Below, one piece after another: positions 23,501 through 35,639 of a stretch of DNA of 64,000 bases. The translations under genes and the position numbers were made by a program. Under the pieces are notes generated by a model. It had not been told where the DNA came from. It saw only the letters and a list, made by a program, of their open reading frames with translations, and searched no databases. Position 1 is the stretch's first letter. Every line of letters begins with the position of its first letter. Location of the stretch: contig JANCRA010000009.1 of the NCBI GenBank assembly GCA_024362935.1, forward strand, positions 29,783,166-29,847,165. Reading direction: 5' to 3'. This stretch comes from Setophaga petechia. Its lineage: Eukaryota > Chordata > Aves > Passeriformes > Parulidae.

Positions 23501-26500
23501 CCTCCTGTGTGAAACTAATCGTCCTTATCACCTTCTCCTTGAAATGCTCAACCTCCTTACCTGGTTTTGTCAGACCCATCCCCAAAAAAATCCAAACAAA
23601 CTCAACATGATGTAGACTGTGTTGTATAGCTCATCCTAATCAAAAATTTCTGGCTAAAGAAAGAGAAATCCCCATAAGAGCCTAAGTAAAAGTATGATGT
23701 ATCCCAATAGAAGTGCGAGTGCAAAGGTGCACCGGGACATCAAAGCCTTCAGAATCAGAAAATCACAGGTGCTGCTGGCTGTAATGAAAGAACACTGTTG
23801 AAAATAGAGCCATGAGAATATGATACAAGGGTTTACTGGGTGTCACAACAGCCTCCAGAAATGCTCTGCAAAGATATTTCACAGGGCACTGTATCAGGCT
23901 CTGAGGACAGCACTGACTGACCCTCCACTGGGCACTTTGGCTTCAGCCAACAAGCTACTTTGGGGAAAGAACCATCTTTGGGGATATAATAAAGACACTG
24001 ATTTCAAAACTAGAAACCTAGCAGCTGTAGAACTAATTGCAGGCATAGCGCAAACTGTTTAGGAGTCTAATTTTACATGGTAAAAGCCACTTAGGCTCTT
24101 AGATCATTTGCATTAGAAAATTTCTCAGTGGACCATCTGGAATGTACAGGAGCAGTAGTCCTGGCTACACACTACAGACTTTTTTGTTCTCCTGTAGAAA
24201 CTCAGCTGCCTGGGAGCAGGATGTCTCTTGCTGCTCTATAAGGAGCAGCTGCCCATGACCTCACATTTCAGTGATGACCTCATGCTGGCTCTGTGCTGGT
24301 CATTTCTAGGGAACTACTCCCATTTTACCACTTTGTAGAAAGGAGAATCTGTCTCACTTGAGATGAATGTGTGAGAACTTCCAACTGTGAGAGGATGCTA
24401 CCATGTCCTGCCCCCTTTATTTCCTATGCCAGAGATGAGCCCTAAAGATGAATACCTGCCGAAGACCCTCCACCTCACATCACGTATCATAATAAAAAAC
24501 ACTGGTGTTTTATTTGTGTTGCTAAATTAACAGAAATTATCATCAAAAAACTATCTTGGCAGTGTCTAATAATAAGCTTTTTAGAGGCCTGTATTTTTTG
24601 CCATAGCTGCAACTCTTCAAAAATGTAATGCTTTGTTTTGACTTGACTAAGGGCTGGGGTGAGTAGGTGGATGGTCTGGAATCCATATGGGCCACTTTAA
24701 GTACCTTAGTCACACCAAAAGCTTTGAGTTACCACAACATCCTCTCTGTTTTTCCTGTCAGCAATGACAGAGCATCAAATTGAGAATAAAAAAAAAAAAA
24801 TTTCCAGTTTAATTAATCACAAACCACTTTTACATAGCATTTCTCTTTCTAGAAGTACTTAACTTATGAGGTGTTTGCTGCTTGCAAACTGGTCTCTCTG
24901 ACTAAATTTTTAGAAATAAATAGCTCAGCATGTTTCTTTTAGTTATTCTCTAATTGACACAAAATATTATTTTAGTTATTTATTCCACTTTTCTGTGCTC
25001 CTGCTTGTTTGTTCTTTTTGAGTTCCACTTGTCTGTATTGGGACAGGAGATCTTAAAGAGAACCCTGCTCAGGTGTTGATCCAATGCTCTCACATGGTAT
25101 CTTGCAGCCATACACCTCTGAAGATGCTTTCTAATGCTCTCCAAAAGCAACGACAGAGCAGCTCTTTCAAAACGCCCTTTATAGAGTGTCACTATTGAAA
25201 ATAGTATACCTAAATAAAAATTCCTAGTACTTCCTCCCACTATGAATGTCCTAGCAGCATCTGCTTGACAGTTTTCTATTTCCTGAAGGAATCTGGTCTG
25301 TCATGGTGTCACATGGTATCCAACAGCTGCTGTCAACCAAGAAGTAGCTTCAGATACACAGTGGGTGAAGTTTCTTCTGGGCAGCCCTGGAATCTCATTC
25401 TTGCAGTCCTGGAGAGGATTTCCTGTCCTACAGGATTCATCACTTCCTTTTGATTCCTGCAGCCAAACTTTTTCCAGGCAGGTAGGATTTTAAGACTTCA
25501 GAATTACACAAACACCATTTGAGGATGTTTGAGAGCAAATTATGATTTACTTGGGTACAGTACAGCCATATTATTCAAGCAAATCCACTGCCAAGGGAGT
25601 CTTGTCATAATATATCATCTATTTAGGAAAACAGAAATAAGGAAAAAAAGCCCACCCTTCTCAAAACTGGTAGGACATCATAAATCCTGGATTCCAATGG
25701 TTTTGGTCCTACATCATAGGTCTGCTGATTTCATTATGCCTTCTATCTCTTTACTGAGACTTCTGTATTCCTGCCAAGTGTTGTTTCTGCATCCTTCTCT
25801 TCAGGCTTGGATAACTGCACTCCTTTCCCTTTTTTTAGGTCACCCCAGTGCTCTCTGCACTGGCAGCTCTCAAGTGCACCAAGGTGAGCCAGAAAAACAC
25901 CAGAAATGCCAGAAAATGGGCCCAAAAAAACCACTAGCATGAAAATAGTGTGGATGGCTGTAACTTGACTTAAGCACACACCAAAATGACCATTTAAATC
26001 TTTACTCATTTACCCTTTATGCCACAAATCAGCTTTGTTTCACTGGTAGAGCCTCTTTAATATAATTTTGTTTTCTGCTGGTGTTTCTAAGGTTGCAGAC
26101 AATATGAAATGCAAGAGATGCTGTTGTTATTATTGTGCTGCAGCCTGGGAGATGTGGAAAGAAGCCACCAGTGTGACCGCTTGGTTCTGATTACAACTTG
26201 TGTAGATGCTCTCACGATGGAGACTGACTGTGGTGCCAGATAATCTGGGGAACAGCGTCCAATGGGCTTTTAAGAGAAATGCTTTTAATTTGAATAATTT
26301 TTCATTTCTTTCTTGATAGTGAGGCAAGTCTTCTAGCTGAGCAGCATCTATTGTTGTTGCCCAACAGATTTGATTTCTAGTTTTGCAGACTACACAGGAG
26401 CCAGGATCTGGGTTCCTGGTAGATGTGGAGTATTCGACATGGTGCCTGACCATCTCCAGTGACTTCTGCACAAGCAGGGAAACAAGAGAAACCCTGCCTT

Positions 26501-29500
26501 GACTATATTATGAAATAGGAGGGCGTCACAGGGAAAATACACACACATACAGAGGACATACTTTTTTTGCACCCATGCTATTCTGGACAGTCCCTCCGAT
26601 TGATTGCATTCCATACACTTCATGTAGCAAGGAAGGAGAAAGCAACAGGTTTCATCAGCCTTGCATTCAGAGGCTGATATGTTTCTATTCAGAGCCAGAT
26701 GGAAAGTGGAAAAGGAACATCAGAGAACCTACACGAAGAATCAGTAATAACACAGCAGTCAACTTGCCCTTGCATCAAGGTCCGTTGAGGTTTCCTCACT
26801 GTGCTAGCAAAACTAAGAAAGGCTCTGCTGGGCCAAGTGTCCTGGCATATCCATGTCCTAGCTCCACGCCTCCACTGCCAGCAGCACTTTGGTCTTGCCC
26901 CACTTTGGTCTTGCTCATGGCTGAGCACTGCAGCATCAGCAGGAGAATGGGCTGCTGGCAGGTTGTAGGCAGGTGAGGACACACCTGCTGGCTGCTCCTG
27001 GAGGCTTGGAGGGGCCAGACACCGTGAGACTTCCTAGACGCTCTCTAGGTTTGCAGACTGGATTTGTTAGGCACAGCAGACAGATCCAGGACCCAAGCCA
27101 CGTGAGTGGCTGCTGTTCTGCAATCGTATTTCCATACTGTGTGCCGTAATAGCCAGTGGGGTGCTTTCAAAGTGAAAGATCTTCAGTGTTATTAATGAAT
27201 TATGGTAAAAGCAGCAGTACATAGAGGTTGCTTATTTAGTCAGGAAGTGTTTTAAGGTCTGATTGATTTTGATGCTGCAGTCAAACATTAATTGGGGTTG
27301 AACATTGTTGCTTGTCTAGAGGGCCAAGTAAAACACCTGGATGTGTGGATGCATAATGTCATTGTGCATTACCAGGGGACTCTATAGGAGTCAGAGGCAA
27401 AGGTGCAGCACAATTTCTGACATGTTGTCATAGCATACCACAACATTTTAAAGCTTTTTTAAAATGAGAGGTGTGCTAATGGAAGTGCCAGAACACATGT
27501 GCAATCCCATTGTGATCCATTCAGATAATGGAATAGATTTATCTATTGAGATTGCCTAATTCGAAGAATCCCTCAGCTTCGCTTCCATTAGTGAGTTACT
27601 TCTGTGAAGCTTTTCACTTGTTTTGGCCACTCTATTTCAAAGTTAACAGCTTTTTGGAAAAAAATACACACAAAGAAAGTAACCTGACAGTTTGTATCAC
27701 ACATTTGCCTAAGTTATCTTAAAATGCTGCAGAAAATTTATTACACAAATACACCAGCTACTATCAATTTTCCCTTTTCAGAATCTCTGAAAAACACAAT
27801 CTGTTTAAAAATCACAAATTAGGCAACTAGTAATGATGGCATTCACTTAAAACTATTCTTTCAAAATTATTTAATTTCTTTTCCTGGCTTTTAAACCTCC
27901 AACTTTCATGTTTTAAAACTCTTCTCAACAGCTGTCGGGGGAAGTTACACTAACTAAATAAAAAGAAACCGGAACTTTGGTTAAGCCCATAACTCTGACA
28001 TAGAACCTCTGACTACTGAGAAACTTCCAATAAAACAAAGAAATATGATGGTAATTGCCACAGCTCTTGAGGAACCTCACACACACACAGAGAATTCTCT
28101 GAGTAGGAAGAATCAGCAAGTGGCTGGCTTAAGTTGAAGACTGAAGTGAAGACTAAAGCTTCATACTAGATCTAAGTCAGCACCAAGCTTCAGACTGGCC
28201 TAGAAAAACAACAGGAAGAGCCTGTAAAGCTATTTCCCGACGAAGGAAGACCGTGTCCTTCTGGGCTTAGGATATCTCTGTAAAGCTGCTTCATACCCTA
28301 AATCTACCTTTGCTGTCAGTAAGATATACCTGAAATCACATAGCTTTGTAGGGATTATTCAATCAGAGAAAGGAGTTTAAGGAATTCAAAGCATTGAAAA
28401 AAATGCCACTCTTTATAAGTGTGTTTGGGAAAACAGTTTGGTTTTAGTTTGCTCTGGTATTCAGGGATTCAAAACAAGAGAACTGAGCCTTAATATTTTT
28501 TCCCAATCCAGACCAAAAGGTAAGAGGAATGTATAAGATATTCCTCTCCAAGGCCTACCAGGTGGGCCACAGATACATCTTTCAAGGTATGCTTCAAGGT
28601 TCACCTGGCTCAACAATTGCATCTCCGCAGGCTACTAAAAATCTGTCTTTTTACCTCCTCTCAATTTTTTGTCTTTTCCTAACTTCATTCCTTCACCCCA
28701 TTCTCTAAAACCTTCTCATCCCTACTCCTTTTTCCCATTAATTTTCTTTACAAGATCTTTGTTGTCCTCCCTGCAGTTTTGCCCTCACAGTTCCCCTTGT
28801 CCCATCCCACAGGACTAATTCTGCTCAGGGTATAGAAGAATTGACCCAGGTTTAGATACTGAAGCAGGAACCTTCAGGGTCACACCTTTATGCTGCCTTT
28901 TTTTTTCCTGTTCCACTTCATACAGGTCTTTACCCTTTTGTTGATTTCTTTTGACATCAAGTCCTCCTCAATAGCTGATTTTGCTTGGAATCATATGGCC
29001 CAAGAACAGCCTATTAACAGGTGAGTCCTAGTGGGGAAACACCTCTTTTTCATGGACACATATTCTTCCCTCATCTCCCACCTGATTTCTGAGTGCAGTC
29101 TGTCTTGAAGAAGTGACTTCTGCTTTTTAAGACACCTCCCTATACAATTATAAGAATTTTATATATATAATTTCCAAAACAGACATGGCTTTGCTGCCAT
29201 CAACTCCTTTCCAAATACTGTTGGGCATTTGGCACTTCTGAGGCCTTTCTTTCAACTGATGGCACATAAGCCTTCTGTATTGAGGGTTATATAGCTTGAT
29301 TTAGCTTTTCCCCTCAGGTCTGTGTCAGCAGAACTGAGAGCACATCTCGACATCCTGGATAAGGTACACAAAGTAGTTTAACTCTTTGCCTTCACTTACA
29401 ATGCAGCATCTAACAGAGAATATTTAGCACCTGGTGTTCATCCTTTTGAGGCTGGGGTAGTTATTTGTAGCTCAGAGCAGGGAGTTCACACTCAAGAGAC

Positions 29501-29802
29501 TGCATCACCCTTTGCTGAGTCAAAATGCACCAACAGAAAAGGACCAACAGGAAGTTGTCAGAATCAGTGCATTGCCCATGCATGCTCCACTCCACAGGCT
29601 CCACTCCTGTTCCTGCTTAGGGATGTCATAATAGCACCTAAGGGCTCACCCAGAGTTAAGGGTTAACTGTGCTGGATGACACACAAATGAGGACACACAA
29701 ATGAAGTCCGTGGCACAAAAAGTCGAGCACTGACACAGTTAGACAAAAGAACAAGAGACCATTATCTTCCCCAGATCAAAACTAGGAACTGCAACAGTAG
29801 CT
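23501..29802. other. Non-coding stretch, no gene seen
   Basis: Over 6 kb there are only scattered open frames, the longest being 137 codons at 25529-25942 (+) and 133 codons at 26575-26976 (+). Both overlap minus-strand frames and lack known motifs. A 13-A run occurs at 24788-24800. A 13-bp direct repeat (GACACACAAATGA, period 14) occurs at 29678-29704. An E-box-containing short palindrome (AGCCACGTGAGTGGCT) is near 27097-27112. No transposable element is recognised. Confidence 0.6.
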
Positions 29803-29885
29803 GTGACTTGTCAAGGTCACTCAAGAATTGAGCAACAGAGATTGGAAGAGAAATTTTTATTTCTCTGAGTCACAGCTCAGTGTCC
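29803..29885 (-). mobile_element. MIR-like SINE relic
   Basis: The plus strand reads TGACTTGTCAAGGTCACTCA, then a CAACAGAG string and a CTGAGTCACAGCTCAGTG string. This follows the antisense of the tRNA-related/core part of MIR-type SINEs (consensus wording like GACTTGCCCAAGGTCAC...GGCAGAG...). MIR copies are ancient in amniotes and survive as short decayed pieces. The assignment is from memory of the consensus and needs an alignment to confirm. Confidence 0.5.
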
Positions 29886-30943
29886 AGTCACAAGACCATC
29901 CTTCACCTCTCGCTCTTTTCCCAAGGGAGGAACGTGTCATTCCTATTTGCTTACCTAGCAGCAGTGCTAGCTACAGGCATAGTGTCTTTCTAAGCGAGCA
30001 GAGTACCCGCAAGGGTGGAGTCTGAAGCAATAGGGACACATGAGCACTTGCCTGTCTGCTGGAGGCATATGACACAGCTGGTGTGTATTAGAAAGGCTGC
30101 CTGATTCCTGCAGCACCCTCAGATTTCATGCCCCATAAAGCTGATGCAGACAAGGAGAATTTGCAGCCCGATCCCCCTCAGATTAGGTTTCTGAACATTT
30201 CTTTTATGGCATGTGGAGAGAATCTGAAGGAGAGCTCAACAGCACAGATATTTTCCTGGCAAGGGAAGAGCTTTGAAGCTCTCAAGTGGTCCCAGAATAA
30301 ACTTCATGACTTGGGAATGAACACTATGTGCTGACAACGTCATCAGTTCATGTCTTTAAAGGCCAGCTTTTCTTGGTGCTCACTGTAAGGTTATGATTCA
30401 GCCATATTTTCTGGAATGAATGCAAGGGGTTAAATGGGCCACCTTCATGGGCTACTTCTGTGGGCATGCATGCTCATCTCCATGCACACCAAGGGATGGA
30501 AGGCACTAACTTGTGAGAAGCAAGTGTGAACTGGAGCTTTCTGGTAGGACCAGTCCTACTGGCTCCCCTCACAAACCTGAAATCTCACTGCAGGAGGAAT
30601 GGAGGGGAAAGGGAATCATTGGGACACAATCTGCAGAGGAATTGCAACAAACACAGAGACATGCTTTAGGCTGATATAGCATATCCTGACAGATTAGGAA
30701 AGGCCCTAGAAATACCTAAAATAGTCACATAATGAAAAAGCAGTAACTCATATTGATTCCTTGCAGAAGATGGACAGGGATCTAGATGGGAAGAAGGTAC
30801 TGGTCAGATGGATGTTATGGGATGCCTGCTGGCTAAGAAACAGTGTGGAGGATTAAAAAAGGTTATCTAATGAAAGTAGATGCAGGGGTAAAATTCCGGC
30901 TCTGTTGAAATCCAAGACAGAAAAAGACTTCAGGGGAGTCTAG
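29886..30943. other. Non-coding stretch, no gene seen
   Basis: Short open frames only (68 codons or less) and no recognisable repeat. Confidence 0.65.
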
Positions 30944-30965
30944 TTTTTTTTTTTTGGGGGGGGGG
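30944..30965 (+). repeat. T12-G10 homopolymer junction
   Basis: Twelve T are followed directly by ten G. It is low-complexity DNA, and the G run can be a sequencing or assembly trouble spot. Confidence 0.9.
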
Positions 30966-31253
30966 AGATTTGCTGTGCTTGCAAGCCTGAAGGCATTGTT
31001 TTTGCTCATAGTCACAGCATGGTGCATGTGTGGTCCTGCCGTGAATTTGAATGCCATCTAGTTTATGAGGAAAACTGCTGGTTACAAAGCACAAACTTCT
31101 AGTTATATCACACACCCTATCTTCAAAACCTTTCAAACCTTGGGAGAGTTCTTGGCTTCAGGCAGGAAAGCTGAGCAGGCAAAGACTACCCTGTCCCTCC
31201 ATGTGGTCCCACAAATGGTTTCTTAAATATCTTGAAACAAAGTTTTTTTTCTG

Positions 31254-31288
31254 CATGAAACTTGGTCCATTCAAGACCAAGTTTCATG
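31254..31288. repeat. Perfect 14-bp inverted repeat
   Basis: The arms 31254-31267 (CATGAAACTTGGTC) and 31275-31288 are exactly complementary around a 7-base loop. It lies about 100 bp upstream of the CR1 copy. No known element is recognised, and it may record a template-switch mutation. Confidence 0.8.
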
Positions 31289-31384
31289 ATCTGCACTTCA
31301 ACTGTAACAGCAGTTTCACTTCTCACTCCTAGCAGGTCCCAGGCAGACATTGCACAGTAGAAGCAATGGTTTGGGAACTACAGC

Positions 31385-32073
31385 CTGGGGATGAGTGACT
31401 GGTGGAAAAGGACCCAGTCTTGTTGGTTGACAGGGGCTAAGCATGAACCAGTGTGTGCCCAGGTGGCCAATGACACCAACAGCATCCTGACCTGTATTAA
31501 TAACAGTGTGGCCAGCAGGACCAGGGCAGGAATTGTTCCCCTCAACCAGTGTACTCTCCTGGTAAGCCTGCAGCTCAAATCCTGAGTTCAGTTTTGGGCT
31601 CCTCACTACAACAAAACAATGAAGTGCTGGAGTGTGCCCAGAGAGAAGCGGTGGAGCTGATGAAGGGTCTGTGAGGAGCAGCTCAGGGAGCTGGGACTGT
31701 TTAGACTGGAGAAAAGGAGGCTCAGAGGGGACCTTAGTGCTCTCTACAACTGCCTGAAGGGAGGTTGTAGCCAGGTAGGGGTCGAATTCTTCTCCCAAGT
31801 AACCAGCAACAAGACAAGAGGAAATGGCCTCAAGTTGCACCAGGGGAGTTTTAGATTGGATATTAGGGAAAATCTGTTCACCGAAAGGGTTGTCAAGTAT
31901 TGGAACAGGCTTGCCAGGGAAGTGCTTGAGTCTTCATCCATGGAGGTGTTTAAAATACGTGTAGATGTGGTTTTTAGGGACTTGGTTTAGTGTCGTACTT
32001 GGCAGTGTGAGGTTAATGGTTGGTTTTGATGATCCCAAAAGTCTTCTCCAGCCTAAAAAAATTCTATGATTCT
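31385..32073 (+). mobile_element. CR1 LINE, 5'-truncated copy with 3' end
   Basis: CR1 is the main non-LTR retrotransposon of birds; copies are usually truncated at the 5' end. This one retains the end of ORF2 and the 3' tail. A forward frame reads [15 protein letters not shown] near 31690-31735, followed by a [12 protein letters not shown] string, matching the conserved C-terminal part of CR1 ORF2. Stops and frameshifts interrupt it elsewhere, so it is inactive. The copy ends with a decayed form of the usual TTGGTTTTGATGATC...TCTTCTCCAGCCT wording and the tail ATTCTATGATTCT at 32061-32073. The 174-codon open frame on the opposite strand (31316-31840) is an artefact of this element. Confidence 0.93.
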
Positions 32074-33856
32074 AACCAGTGTCAATCTGCAGAGATGTTC
32101 CTGGGCTCAGGACATTTTCTGACAGCGGGAGAGCAGAAGCAGACACATAGCAAGACAGGTTTTTTTGAACAAGGAGCCCTACATAGTTCCTGGCCTTGTC
32201 AAGTCAGAGCTCCAAGTTTGTGACCATTTTTCCTTCTTACAGAGGGAAGAGGAGTACAGACATTATTTTTGTCTTACATCTGCCCCCAGGTTTAGGAACA
32301 AATCAGTAACTGCAATCAAAGCTACAAGCAAAAAGCTGGTGACAGCTGGGTAGGTTTTGTAATTGACATAGCAAAATCAGTGTGAGGTCTCCCCACTGAG
32401 ATTCTCTTTCACCCTTGCAGGTTCTTCCACCTGGTGTGAAGCAGAGCAGGAGAGGACAACAGAGCATGACTACAGACAAATGTGTATAGATGTTGTATCT
32501 GCCTTGAGCTGACACAACCTTTACTGCAGTTCAGTTCACCACTTTCCCTTCCTTTTCCTCATGCTGTATCCCCATACTGTAAGTTGATGCATTGCCACAT
32601 CACCACATACTTATTAAACCCTGTCATGACGGTCCCAGAGCCAGTGAATTCCCACAGATACTCTAATCACAGGCCATAGAAAGGAAATCAGGAAATCAGC
32701 AACTGGAGACAATTGATGGAGAAGGGGATGTGAAAATTAGGCAGCCTGATGACAGAGGCCAAGCAGGGACATAGGCAGGGAAGAGAGGATTGCATGACAG
32801 GAATATTGCTTGTGACCACTGGACCACAGGGTTAAACTCTCTGGCTGTTACCATGATGTGATGCCTCAGAAAAGAGGGCATGAGTCCACATCAGTCATTC
32901 AGATACCAGGTAAGAAGAACCTCCCTGAACAAAGCAAAAAGAGTTGCAAAGGACTAGCTGGTATATATGAAGTGGACTTCCCTTTAATTATTTCGCCAAT
33001 AAGATAATTGTCCAAAAGGTAAGATAGAGGTGTGGTGGTAGAGATAGTGAGATATTAGCCCCCAAGTTCACTGTAGTGTGTGAGCTCCTTAGCTGGAAGA
33101 GGGGATGGAAAGAAAAGGGGGGAAAGTGGGACAGATCTTTGGTCCCAGTTTTGTCACAGAGTCTGTGGTGCAAAGCAGGCAGAAAACTGACTGAAAGAAT
33201 TGCACTGAGGCAGAGTGTAGCCGTGTTCCTCAGCAATTCAGTCTTTATTAAAAAAAAAAAAAATCAAACCAGACACTGCTTTTCCTTTATAATCAACCAA
33301 AAAAATAGACTAAAATTTTGTATGTGCCTTTATCTTCCCCCTCCTGTTTATATAAATTAAATAGCATTTTCTTTCTCCTTCTCCTTTTTCTCATTTCTTG
33401 CAAGGAGAAATGTAGGTGTGTTTTCTTTTGGTGTGCATTTTCACAGTATTTTGTAGAAAACCTTTAGTGCCTTACCAAGCACCTGTCATCTTTGACAGCA
33501 AGTTCATAAGCACTGACATGAAACACACAGCTTTATGTCTCTTGCTTCTCTTGCTATTTAGAAGCACAAGAGGGGAGAGCACACCTCAATCTCTGGCCAC
33601 TATATCAGCGTCCAAGGGAGATATATCTATGGCACAAGTAGCACAAACCCTAAACTCCTTTTAATAACATTACCTTTGGATCTATTTTAATCTTTTTGCA
33701 GGGTAATGTTAGCTGGATAAAATGTTAGCTCATGTCACCTTGCCCTCACACTTCTCTGAGACAAATATTTACTTGATTCATCTGAAGATCTGGTTCATTA
33801 AGATTAATAATTTATCAAAATATATAATGACACTGACCACATTTATGTGTAATTAA
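32074..33856. other. Non-coding stretch, no gene seen
   Basis: Open frames of 60-94 codons overlap on both strands at 32988-33360 with no known motif. A 14-A run occurs at 33250-33263. No transposable element is recognised here. Confidence 0.6.
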
Positions 33857-33897
33857 GCAATTTTCCTTGTACGCAATATGCGTACAAGGAAAATTGC
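33857..33897. repeat. Hairpin 1 of an abutting pair (19/19 bp stem)
   Basis: The arms 33857-33875 (GCAATTTTCCTTGTACGCA) and 33879-33897 are perfectly complementary with a 3-base loop (ATA). A 19-bp perfect stem is far beyond chance for random DNA at this scale. It is directly followed, without a spacer, by a second and longer hairpin. I recognise no transposon, microRNA or other family. Confidence 0.95.
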
Positions 33898-33960
33898 TGT
33901 TCCATTTATATGCGTATAACTTTGCAAGTGCAGCAAAGTTACACGCATATAAATGGAACA
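33898..33960. repeat. Hairpin 2 of an abutting pair (27/28 bp stem)
   Basis: The arms 33898-33925 and 33933-33960 pair at 27 of 28 positions around a 7-base loop (AAGTGCA). The one mismatch pairs A at 33916 with C at 33942. The left arm starts TGTTCCATTTATATGCGT. Both hairpins share a TGCGTA core, which hints at a common origin. Short open frames on both strands (33815-34024 and 33867-34058) arise from the palindrome and encode near-mirror peptides; they are not genes. Confidence 0.95.
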
Positions 33961-35639
33961 GTAACACAATGATTGTGGAAGGCAAGAATGTGTACCTGGC
34001 TCTACAGTCAGATATCATTTTCACTATATCACAGTTGGTTTTGAGACTCCCTACTTAGAAAGACACATGTATTATGAGAAAGGTCTCAATTTTCATCACA
34101 GCAGAAACACATAAAAGTTCTGATAGTTCAGAGAAAAAAACACAGCTCACCCAAAGGGCTGCAGCAGCATTGACAAACCCCTTTCACACTGTACACAAAT
34201 TTTGATTCTGAGGACTTCTTTTTCTCTGACAACTCTTTTTTCTCCTCTGTGCATTGTAGTGGTGGGAGTTGAATGTGGCTCATTGGCTCGTGTAACAGCA
34301 TCATAGGTTTGTGTCCCAACCTCTGTGGCACCACTGTTTGCCAGATGGTCTGCAGTGGAACACAGATTACACTCACCAGCTGTGCCTAGAATGGGAGGGG
34401 TGGAAAAGGGTAGACACCAAATGGAATGCTGCAGAAAAAACACAGAGAAAAACCTGCTAGCTGAAGGGACCAGGAGGTGGGAATTAATTGCGTGAGTTTT
34501 GCCCGTGATGAGCAAGATCTTCCAAGTCTGTCGTATCAGTTTCTATCAACTGTATAAACCAAAAATCTTACCCAGGGCTCTCCCAAAGCCCTGTTTCCAT
34601 TTGTACATGTGTATTATCTCAGCTGGAGTCATAATAACTCCTTTTTTCTGTGTTCATCCTAGCACCACTGCATTGTTGCTGCAGTGATCTACAACTGTGA
34701 TAACCATGAGTGATGGATGGAGCAACAGGAAAATCATGGGAAATCAGAGGGCAGAGGCTTGCAGCAGGGCACCTCAGCCATGTGCTTCAGCTGACAAGGA
34801 GAAGGGAGTGAAGAGGACATGAATGATCTTGAATGAAGCAGACTAAAATGGAAGGGGAAAATGAAACACAGAAGAAAAGTTGCAGAGACATTGACCTTAT
34901 GGTGAGGCAGGGAGTAGTGACTTGGTAGACAATTTGTTTTACTGCAGACTTCCCTAACAGCTCTAGCAAAGTCATCCCACCAGTTTGAACATAAGTTTAT
35001 CTTCTGTAAAAAGCTTCTGAGAGAGAAACAGTCACAAAATGTCATGGGCCATGGTGAATATAAAACAGAATGGCAATCACCTTCTAAGTGATAAAAACCA
35101 GGCTGAAGAACAACCAGAAAAAAAAAAGTTTTTATCTGAACATTCTCAACAAAGCTGCAGTTCCTGGAGGAAACCAAACAGAAACAGACAATGACAAAGC
35201 TGAATCCATTTCTGCTTGTGTCTATGATGGATCTATACCCAATATATGCAGTTACTATACTTTCAGGAAGGTCTTTTAGGTCATTTGTTGGCATCAGCAT
35301 TGCAGGGCTTATCCCCAGTTGGCAAACGTGGTGGTATCACATGTCCTCCAGCATCAGGGAAGGACAACAGCTTTCTGCTGAAATTGTGTTTTCCTTTCCC
35401 TGCTGTCATTCTCCTCCCACCAGGTGTTTTCTGTGAATCATTGCTTTGCACCCTAAGTTCTACTGATGTGTCTGAAAGCACAGACTTTAATTTAGGTAAA
35501 GTGGAAAAGACCTCTTGGATATGGATGGTGCCAAACTGATTTGTGATTAGGCAAATATAGCACTGGAAGCCTCTCTAGTCACTGAGTGCTATCACAGGAA
35601 GCCACAGAACAAAATGTCTTTCATTTAAGTGAAATATTT
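33961..35639. other. Non-coding stretch with the window's longest open frame
   Basis: The 188-codon minus frame at 34734-35300 is the longest in the window. Its product is rich in Cys, Phe and Ser with no recognisable domain, and a 62-codon frame overlaps it. A chance origin is likeliest, given the expected chance maximum of about 140-190 codons. The interval also holds a 122-codon minus frame (34147-34515), equally unsupported. No repeat is recognised until the CR1 relic. Confidence 0.55.

Noticed and set aside
23394..23585. Processed pseudogene on the minus strand with an A40 tail
   Set aside because: No AATAAA before the A run, no recognisable protein or transcript, and no target-site duplication seen.
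31316..31840. 174-codon open frame on the minus strand
   Set aside because: It is antisense to the CR1 copy at 31385-32073, and such frames recur in antisense CR1.
33815..34058. Two near-mirror short open frames on opposite strands
   Set aside because: Both are read through the abutting hairpins; the palindrome makes the two strands encode similar peptides.
34734..35300. 188-codon open frame on the minus strand, the longest in the window
   Set aside because: Length is within the chance range for about 40% GC over 64 kb and six frames. Composition is Cys/Phe/Ser-rich, with no domain, no supporting splice context and an overlapping frame.
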